This document shows, one piece after another, positions 56,077-64,000 of a DNA stretch of 64,000 bases. This DNA is from Physcia stellaris. Its lineage: Eukaryota > Ascomycota > Lecanoromycetes > Caliciales > Physciaceae. The notes below the pieces were generated by a model that saw only the letters and a program-made list of their open reading frames with translations, was not told the origin of the DNA and ran no database searches. A program made the translations under genes and the position numbers. Location: positions 372,001-436,000 of the forward strand of contig JABSSW010000006.1 of NCBI GenBank assembly GCA_018902385.1, read 5' to 3'. Position 1 is the first letter of the stretch; every line of letters begins with the position of its first letter.

Positions 56077-57320
56077 CCTCCTCGGGGTCATTACTTTGGG
56101 GGAGTTAGCATGTTGTTTGTTTGTTTGTTTGTTTGCCCGCCCGCCCTCCCTATTAACCGTTGATCGGCCTGGGGGAGCTAAAAGTTGTTGTTGTTGTTTT
56201 ACTGGATTCGATGTCCCACCCCTCCCGCCCTATTTTCGGCCTGGGGGAGCTTTAGAATGTGTATGCTTTGTTTATTGTTTCACGAATTTGTAGGGACTTA
56301 CCTCTGTTGTGGCTTCGTCTTGATCTAACACGACTAATCATTGCCTCTTTCCCTACTACCCTTGAGGCTTAGTCGCCCGATAAATACGAGGGGGAGAGAG
56401 TGAGTACAGTCGTCGTACTTGACGTACTGTACGAACAGTTGTTAGAAGAGGAGGAACAGACTAGATTGTACCGCTTCGGGGAAGCGTACTATACAGTCAA
56501 GCAGTACAGCTTCGGGGGAGCGTACTGTACAGATACAACTATGGAGTCACATAGTACCGCTTCGGGGGAGCGTACTATGCAGCCATTACATCTCGGCCTT
56601 GCAAGAAGGACAGGAACTCGGTCAAGAACTCAAGAACCGATCAAGAAGGACAAATAGTGTTGGAGATATCTGACCTTTTCGCATACTAATCGACCTGGTT
56701 CTCTGGCAGGTCTTAGTCAGGTCAGAAAAGCCCGAATCTGCACTCTTTGCATCGGTGTATGCCCGCAGAAGCCTGCCCGCATTCGATGCATTACCTTCCT
56801 TATCGATTTCTCGACCATCTCCAGCTTTTGGCATCGCATCGGCATACCTTATGGACTTCCTACAGCCAAATTGCATAGGTATCGAACCATTGATGCCGCA
56901 AGAAGTACCTGAGAACCCTGAGATTCACAATGATGCTATCAAGATCATGGTGTGACTCGCACTCTCGTCAACATCGCACTACTCAGACAATTGGTACTTG
57001 CTTCATGGTGTACCGTCTACCGAATTCTAGGTATCAGATTTCACATCGATGCCTAATCTCGTGGAGAAACTCAGAACGTCTTCAGTCGCTCGGTCGCACG
57101 TCTTACAATTCGGTCTTACGTCATACTGAAGTCAATAGGATTTCGATTCGTTCGTTTCTGCAGTCTTCGCATCGGTGTATGGCCTAGCCTTACAGGATCT
57201 ACGTCATATCACGTTGGGGGAGCTTGCTCGGAAGCTTCAGGCAACGCATCGCTGGGGGGGTCACATCGCTGGGGGAGTCACGTCGCTGGGGGAGCTTCAA
57301 GACACGCATTGCTGGGGGAG
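56040..57320 (+). repeat. Repeated TGGGGGAG motif and GTAC hairpins in the LTR element
   Basis: About eleven copies of a GGGGGAG word lie between the ORF end and the right LTR (near 56063, 56095, 56170, 56242, 56513, 56565, 57214, 57275, 57290, 57312 and a variant at 57260). Around 56470-56580 they sit in hairpin-forming units such as GTACCGCTTCGGGGGAGCGT. A TTTG microsatellite lies at ~56112-56134. Confidence 0.7.
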
Positions 57321-57396
57321 CTTGCACGGAAGCTCCGGGCTGATCAGGCTCGTTAGGATACATGGGCAAAAGGCACAAGCGGTTGCTGTGAGGGAG

Positions 57397-57593
57397 TGTT
57401 GAAAATACAGCTTCCGCAGGTGTGCTGCAGTCAGGATCCAGTTGGTATAACCTGACGAAAGCAGGACTAGTGCTTTCTTGTTGGGACTAGTGCCTTGGCA
57501 CTCGCACACTTCTTGTGCTCGCACTTCATGTATGTTACAAGAAAAACGAGATTTCAGAGCAATGAATGATAATCATTCATGATTCTTTCAATA
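57397..57593 (+). repeat. Right LTR (197 bp)
   Basis: Runs from TGTTGAAAATACAG to TTTCAATA, followed directly by the ACGAC target duplication and the AT-rich block. Confidence 0.92.
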
Positions 57594-57614
57594 ACGACAT
57601 GTATTTGCTATGTA

Positions 57615-58380
57615 AAATCAAACATCGTTAGCGTTTGACAAGAAAAATTCAACGATGTAAAAATCAAAATTGTGTGACAAATGCGCATCGAAATATTCAA
57701 TTGCGAAAAATTGATTGCATACAATTTGATGAAATCGATTTTCGAAACTAAAATTCTAATTTTCGTTCAGTAAATTCATAAACGAAACAGAAAATTTCAT
57801 AAACGAATATTCAAGAAATTCATAAACAAGACATTCACAATATCAATTGAATATATAAAACATGATATTTGTAACGTCGAACGAAAACGATTCAACGATG
57901 CAAAAATCAAAATGATGTGACAAATGCGCATAAAGTTATTCAATTGCGAAAATTTGATTGCATACATGAAATTTTGATATTCAAACTTGATTCGAATTTA
58001 TGACACAATTCAACAATCATCATTAAGTCAAAACGCAAATGATTGATATGTGTAATTTGATTTTTATAGCGTTCGACGAGAGAAATTCAACGATGCAGCA
58101 ATTTAGTTATTGTGACAAAAACGCATTGAATTATACAATTGCAAAAATTCGATTGCACACAAAAACAAAAAAATAATATTGAATGCAAAATTCGATCGAA
58201 TCATCGTTTAATCATCATTTTAATGACAATTTTCTAATATTCATACAATCAAATTTAATATTCGAAACGTTTAACAAAAAAAATTCAACGATATCAAAAC
58301 GAATTTTGTGTGACATTCGTGCAATCAGATATTCAATTGCGAACATTTGATTACATACAAATTTATAAATGTTTGACATT
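57615..58380 (+). repeat. ~200-bp repeat array, left of the satellite (4 units)
   Basis: Four diverged units share, in order, a GTTTGAC/GTTCGAC word, AAATTCAACGATG, a GTGTGACAAATGCGCAT-like segment, and TTCAATTGCGAAAA..TTGATTGCATACAA. Anchors (TCAATTGCG or its variant) are at 57697, 57940, 58135 and 58333, giving spacings of 243, 195 and 198 bp. The same repeat, in the same orientation, recurs at 62600-63330. Confidence 0.8.
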
Positions 58381-58429
58381 CGAATTTGATCGTTCAATCG
58401 AATCGTATTTCGTTTGATCATGAAATTCG

Positions 58430-61200
58430 TAAACGACGCGATAAATTCATAAATGAAATTTCAAAAAACTCATAAATCAACGATTCATCGAGTCGATTTT
58501 TTATTTTTTAAGTTTTAATTGTAATTTTCGTTTGACGTTTTCGAACGCATTTTTCAGATTGTTTTATTTGCGTTGACGTCACATGCAATGAATTGAATAT
58601 TATCGTCTAATAATGAAATCGACAATCGAAACAATAAATTCATAAATCAACGATTTATTCAGTCGATTTTCTATTTTTTGAATTTTAATTGTAATTTTCG
58701 TTTGACGTTATCGAACGCACAATTCAGAAATTTTTATTCGTGTTGATGTCACATGCGATAAATAGAAAATCATCGTTCAATCATATAAATGTAATGATAA
58801 ATTCATAAATTAACGATTCATCAAATCGATTTTCTATTTTTTGAATTTTAATTGTAATTTTCGTTCGATGTTATCGAACGCATCATTCAAAAATTTTTAT
58901 TTGTTTTGACGTCATATGCAATAAATTGAAAATTATCGTTCAAACATGAAATTCATAAATGAAATTTCAAAAAGTTCGTAAATCAACGATTCATCGAATC
59001 GATTTTTTATTTTTTGAATTTTAATTGTAATTTTCATCGAATATTATCGAACGCATTATTTTGATTGTTTTATTTGCGTTAACGCATTAAACATTAATAA
59101 CATGATCATGACGAATAACACATTCGAAAATCATATCAAACGTCGAATCGTATTTCGTTCAATCATGAAATTCGTAAACGACGCGATAAATTCATAAACG
59201 AAATTTCAAAAAATTCATAAATCAACGATTCATCGAATCGATTTTTTATTTTTTGAATTTTAATTGTAATTTTCATCAAATGTTATCGAACGCATTATTT
59301 TGATTGTTTTATTTGCGTTGACGTCATATGCAATGAATTGAAAATTATCGTTCAAACATGAAATTCATAAATGAAATTTCAAATTTATAAATCAACGATT
59401 TATCGAGTCGATTTTTTATTTTTTGAATTTTCATTGTAATTTTCGTTTGACGTTATCGAACGCACGATTCAAAAATTTCTTTTTGTGTTGACGTTACATG
59501 CGATAAATTGAAAATCATTTTTTAATCATATAAATGAAATGATAAATTCATAAATCAACGATTCATCAAGTCGATTTTCTGTTTTTTGAATTTTCATTGT
59601 AATTTTCGTTTGACGTTTTCGAACGCATTTTTCAAATTGTTTTATTTGCGTTGACGTAACAATCAATGAATTGAAAATCATCGTTCAAACATGAAATTCA
59701 TAAATAAAATTTCAAATTCATAAATCAACGATTTATCGAATCGATTTTTTATTTTTTGAATTTTTATTGTAATTTTCGTTTGACGTTATTCAACGCACGA
59801 TTCAGATTGTTTTATTTGTGTTAACGTATTAAACATTGATAACATGATCATGACGAACAACATATTCGAAAATTATATCAAACGTCGAATCGTATTTCGT
59901 TCAGTTTTGAAATTCGTAAACGACGCGATAAAATAAATTCATAAATGAAATTTCAAATTCATAAATCAACGATTCATCGAATCGATGTTTTATTTTTTGA
60001 ATTTTAATTGTAATTTTCGTTTGACGTTTTCGAACGCATTTTTCTGAAATTTCTATTTGTGTTGACGTCACATGTAATGAATTGAAAATTATCGTTCAGA
60101 CATGAAATTCATAAATGAAATTTCAAAAAATTTATAAATCAACGATTCATCGAATCGATTTTTTATTTTTTGAATTTTAATTGTAATTTTCGTTTGACGT
60201 TTTCGAACGCATTATTCAGAAATTTTTATTCGCGTTGATGTCACATGTAATGAATTGAAAATCATCGTTCAAACATGAAATTCATAAATGAAATTTCAAA
60301 TTCATAAATTAACGATTTATCGAGTCGATTTTTTATTTTTTGAATTTTTATTGTAATTTTCGTTTGACGTTATCGAACGCATTATTCAGAAATTTTTATT
60401 CGCGTTGACGTCACATGTTTAAAATTGAAAATCATCGTTCAATTATATAAACGACGTGATAAATTCATAAATCAACGATTTATCAAATCGAATTTTTATT
60501 TTTTGAATTTTAATTGTAATTTTCGTTTGACGTTATCGAATGCATTATTTCGAAATTTTTATTCGCGTTGACGTCACATGTTTAAAATTGAAAATTATCG
60601 TTCAATCATGAAATTCATGAATGAATTTTCAAATTCATAAATCAACGATTCATCGAATCGAATTTTTATTTTTTGAATTTTGATTGTAATTTTCGTTTGA
60701 CGTTTTCGAACGTATTATTCAGAAATTTCTAATCGCGTTAACGTCACATGTTTAAAATTGAAAATCATCGTTCAGTCATGAAATTCATAAATGAATTTTC
60801 AAATTCATAAATCAACGATTCATCGAGTCGAATTTTTATTTTTTGAATTTTAATTGTAATTTTCGTTTGACATTATCGAACGCATTTTTTCAATTGTTTT
60901 ATTTGCGTTGACGCAATAAACATTGAAAACATAATCATGACGAACAACATATTCGAAAATCATGTCAAACATCGAATCGTATTTCGTTCAATCATGAAAT
61001 TCGTAAACGACGCGATAAATTCATAAATGAAATTTCAGAAAATTCATAAATCAACGTTTCATCGAGTCGATTTTTTATTTTTTGAATTTTAATTTTAGTT
61101 TTCGTTCGACGTTTTCGAACGTATTTTTCAGATTGTTTTATTTGCGTTGACGCATTAAACATTGATAACATGATCATGATTGACATCACATTGAAAAACA
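58430..61200 (+). repeat. Satellite array with ~170-bp and ~240-bp monomers
   Basis: Fifteen copies of a monomer with the core ATTGTAATTTTCGTTTGACG. The G of GTAATTTTC falls at 58521, 58691, 58854, 59027, 59266, 59436, 59599, 59769, 60010, 60183, 60353, 60516, 60686, 60856 and 61095. Spacings are 170, 163, 173, 239, 170, 163, 170, 241, 173, 170, 163, 170, 170 and 239 bp. Each unit also holds AAATTCATAAATCAACGATT, a CATCGAATCGATTTTTTATT segment and, in many, GCGTTGACGTCACATG. The longer monomers carry an extra ~70 bp (ATGATCATGACGAA..CGTATTTCGTTCAATCATG). No coding potential. Confidence 0.92.
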
Positions 61201-62599
61201 AATGTCAAATATCGAATCGTTGTTTTCGAATTGTCATCGCATATTCAAACGCGACATGTTTAACGTTTTTGCATTATTTTAATTTCATAACATCGTTTTA
61301 TTCATCATCATTAATTTATTTAGACATTAGAAATTGACAAATATAAAAAAAATCATCAAAATGACATTTCGTCAATCGCGTCGCGACATCGCGTCGTTTA
61401 AATTTGTACATTTTTAAATATTTACGTCATTTTGTTTTTTATCAACGATTGCAAATTATGAATGAACATTTGATCGTGTTTTCGCAATAACGTGTAATCA
61501 TTTGCATCAAATGCGAATATGTCGTAAAAATAAAACATGTCGTCATTCATTTCACGAATTTTTCGAAACATAATTTGTTTCAAAATCAAATTCAATTGAT
61601 TCAGAAACAGTTCGTTCGCACGAATGTAATTCGAAACATTGAAATTTTCGAGTTTATTCATAATTTGAACGAATTCATTCATGAATTGAAAATACATAAT
61701 CAAATTTATTTATGTGTAATCGATTTTGTTTGTTTTTACACAACATTAATTCAAATCATTATGAAAACGCATTGTTTCAAACATCACAAAAATCATCGAA
61801 AACGCGTCACGACAAAGCAAAATTCATCGTCGTGAATTTCGATGTCACGATATCAACAAATGTTTAAAATGAATCATGACAACAATTATTTTCGAATGAA
61901 TTCGATAACGACAATGTTGAACGAAATAGACGACGACACGATTTTCGTGAATGCGTTCGCAATGATCAAACAACGAATTCGTGTCGTTCGTGTCATCATG
62001 AATTTTGTTTTCGTCGAACGTGTGAAAAGTCGTGAAACTGAAATCGAATTCGAATTTTGACTGAAAAAAATGAATTGACGTCGTTATTTCGAAAAATTGA
62101 ATCGACAAAAATTGATGAATTTCGTAAAAATTTTTATCGTCGATGAGAAATCGCTGATCGTCATCGTGTGAAAAATCGTAAAACAAATGTTGCGACAATT
62201 TCAACAAACGATCAAGATGCACGTCGAATATTACTTGTGCGTGAAAACGATTCGCAACGAAATTCATCAAATCAAATATGAATCGTTGTTGACGTACATG
62301 ATCGATCACGCTTTCAAAAATTACGCACGTTCGTGAAAACAAATCGTCGTTTTTTTCGTTCGCATTCAAATTAATCAGAAAGTCAAAAAATCAAATGAAT
62401 AACGAATTCGAATTAGAGTTACGAAACGAACAAACGAAAAATTTAGAAATTTTCAATTCGATTTGTTTGTTTTAAATCAATCAAATCGTTAATTTCAATC
62501 ATTCGTTCTGATCGACGTCAAGATAAAATCAATCAAATCGATTGTTTAAATCATTCGTTTGAACGATTTCTTATCAAAATTTGAAATAACAAATGATAA
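61201..62599. other. AT-rich non-repetitive interval
   Basis: About 1.4 kb between the satellite and the right-hand ~200-bp repeats, slightly richer in CG dinucleotides (for example TCGTCGTGAATTTCGATGTC at ~61820-61850). Open frames here (61422-61703 and 61845-62369, minus; 61842-62060, plus) are dominated by Phe/Ile/Asn/Asp/His, as expected from composition, and show no domain. It may be the RIP-mutated remains of a former gene or transposon. Confidence 0.55.
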
Positions 62600-63330
62600 A
62601 CATATGAAATTTAATATTTGTAACGTTCGATGAGAAAAATTCAATGTTGCAAAAATGAAAATGATGTGACAAATGAATAAATTGCTATTCAATTGCGAAA
62701 ATTCAATTTTATACAAATTTATAACAATTCGATTTTTCAGTTTGCGTTTATTCAAAATTTTCAATTCAACAATTATGATGTCATTTCATGATACATTTGC
62801 ATATGATATTTAATAATAACATAATATGTGTAACGTTCGATGAAAAAAATTCAATTTCGCAAAAATGAAAATGATGTGACAATTGCGTAAAAAATGATTC
62901 AATTGCGAAATTTTGAATTCATACAAATTTTTGAACATTTAACAACAAAAATTGCGCGTTTGTTTTTAATCGAATTTACAATTCAGCGATCATCATTCAA
63001 AAATGTAAATTATCATCGAAAATTCGTTGTTTGACGTTTTGAACGAACGCAATTCAACGTCGTAAAAATCAAATTCGTGTGATTAATGTGTGAATAATCA
63101 ATGCGATGTGAAATTTTGATTTCATACAAAATAACGATAATCGATTTTTTCAATTTGTTCGCGACAACATATCGTTCAACAATTATTTCAAATGAAATGA
63201 TCAAATAATCGTTATCGAAATTTTTTGTAACATTCGAAAAAAAAATTTCAACGTCGTCGACACGAAATTGATTTAACGACTATGTGCAAAGTCATTCAAT
63301 TGCGAAAATTTCACATTATTCAGAAATATG
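62600..63330 (+). repeat. ~200-bp repeat array, right of the satellite (4 units)
   Basis: Same repeat and orientation as 57615-58380. Anchors are at 62689, 62899, 63098 and 63296, with spacings of 210, 199 and 198 bp. Units begin with GTAACGTTCGATGA-like words and include GATGTGACAA and TTCAATTGCGAAAA. Confidence 0.8.
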
Positions 63331-63517
63331 AACGTTCAACAACAAAATTTGCGATCAATCAAATCACGTTTAAAAGTCATTCGTTTTGATTCAATCGTTT
63401 CGTTTTATTTTATCGAACATTAACGTTGAATGTTTTATTTCATTTTTAAATTATTTGTTTTTTGCAATGCACATCAAACGATTCAAATTGTCAACAATCG
63501 CATTCGTTTTCAGTTTC

Positions 63518-63701
63518 GTCGAACAACGAATTCGAAACAATGAAATGAAAATATAATTTGCAAACAACATGAATTTAATCATGATGTTTTCAAAATATTA
63601 AAATCATGTTGTTTGCAAATTACATTTTTCATTCATTGTTTTGAAATCATGTTGTTTGCAAATTATATTTTCATTTCATTGTTTCGAATTCGTTGTTCGA
63701 C
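63518..63701. repeat. Perfect 55-bp inverted repeat with 74-bp spacer
   Basis: The left arm, 63518-63572, starts GTCGAACAACGAATTCGAAA. The right arm, 63647-63701, starts TCATGTTGTTTGCAAATTAT. They are exact reverse complements over 55 bp. The spacer contains a further imperfect direct copy of the right arm (63604-63646). The DNA could extrude as a long hairpin. Confidence 0.9.
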
Positions 63702-64000
63702 ATCGAATCAATTGCAACAATTCGTTTCGATTATTACGCACGATAAAATTTGTTACGATCAATGCGCAATGTAATCAATATTTATTTTTGCAACAATCAA
63801 CGCGATCAAACATTTTTCATTAATCGAAAATCAAAACTTTTTCGCATTAACGTTTGTAATATTTTTTCAAACATCAAACGAATTTCATTTTTTTTATCAA
63901 TCATTTTTTTGATTTGTTTTTTGTTTTTTTCAAATATTTGTTTTTTTTTAACAGATATTTTGTTTGCGAACAACACGATCAATTTTTTGTTTATTTGTCA

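Larger units (their letters stand above)
54317..57593 (+). mobile_element. Complete non-autonomous LTR retroelement encoding a zinc-finger protein (3277 bp)
   Basis: Two 197-bp LTRs (54317-54513 and 57397-57593) bound the element, and the 5-bp sequence ACGAC is present on both sides (54312-54316 and 57594-57598), a target-site duplication. The right LTR is preceded by a purine run (GAGGGAG), a likely polypurine tract. The segment after the left LTR (GGTTATGAGAACCGGG) could be a primer-binding site, but I cannot assign a tRNA. Inside is one ORF (54850-56076) and no protease, RT or integrase, so it depends on an autonomous partner. Base composition is much less AT-rich than the surrounding block. 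Confidence 0.9.

Noticed and set aside
55493-56293. Long second frame (266 codons) overlapping the zinc-finger ORF
   Set aside because: It is a frame shadow of the Pro/Ser-rich ORF; it is Cys/Leu/Arg-rich, lacks domains and is not conserved in the degraded copy at 35.7 kb.
58430-61200. Interpretation as a CRISPR-like array or telomeric/subtelomeric repeat
   Set aside because: Units are tandem and contiguous without unique spacers, and no TTAGGG-type repeats are present.
61845-62369. 174-codon minus-strand frame in the AT-rich block
   Set aside because: Composition is only Phe/Ile/Asp/His/Asn as dictated by the base bias, with an opposite-strand frame also open and no domain or start context.

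Overview
The window looks like a chromosome segment from a filamentous ascomycete, probably a dothideomycete. The support is short GT-AG introns of about 46-130 bp with CTAAC/CTGAC-type branch sites, a P450, a LaeA/UMTA-type methyltransferase, a SAT4/PTH11-type membrane protein, secreted cysteine-rich proteins, and AT-rich blocks whose repeats differ mainly by transitions, as after RIP. The species cannot be told from the sequence. No rRNA, tRNA, CRISPR array or telomeric repeat was seen. Intron coordinates were placed by hand from splice signals and reading frame.

Region 1 (1-20.1 kb) is ordinary gene-bearing DNA. It holds a 7-exon cytochrome P450 (1132-3099), a convergent 5-exon methyltransferase (3358-4435), a 6-exon SAT4-type membrane protein (5338-6736), a 6-exon secreted cysteine-containing protein (7594-8879), a decayed ATP-grasp ligase gene (about 11.07-13.1 kb), an MFS transporter with one frameshift (14398-15824), a secreted Thr/Ser-rich protein with a cysteine-rich C-terminal half (17345-18306) and a small multi-pass membrane protein (19337-20109). 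P450, methyltransferase, ATP-grasp ligase and MFS exporter together resemble the remains of a secondary-metabolite locus in which the ligase is dead and the transporter damaged.

Region 2 (21.5-34 kb) is a local nest of unrecognised gene families. Family A has four copies (22345-22882, 23704-25119, 30328-31959, 32811-33941): only the last keeps an open frame, and the others carry stops or frameshifts. Family B has three copies (25867-26476, 26562-27319, 29130-29828) sharing one phase-2 intron. Family C is a 4-exon, 120-residue gene (28033-28542). A broken Ariadne-type RBR RING segment sits among them.

Region 3 (34.6-52.9 kb) is a transposon graveyard. It contains a second MITE copy (the first is at 253-548), zinc-finger retroelement remnants, gag-like relics, a Ty3-like gag/protease relic, a dead fragment of a non-ribosomal peptide synthetase and a clean 28-bp minisatellite.

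Region 4 (52.96-64 kb) is strongly AT-rich. A structurally complete non-autonomous LTR element (54317-57593; 197-bp LTRs, ACGAC target duplication) that encodes a C2H2 zinc-finger protein is nested in it. To its right is a satellite array (58.43-61.2 kb) with monomers of 163-173 bp and a longer monomer of about 240 bp, arranged in a higher-order pattern. A second ~200-bp repeat lies on both sides of that array, and a perfect 55-bp inverted repeat lies near the window end. The satellite and the gene-family nest are the least expected parts of the window.
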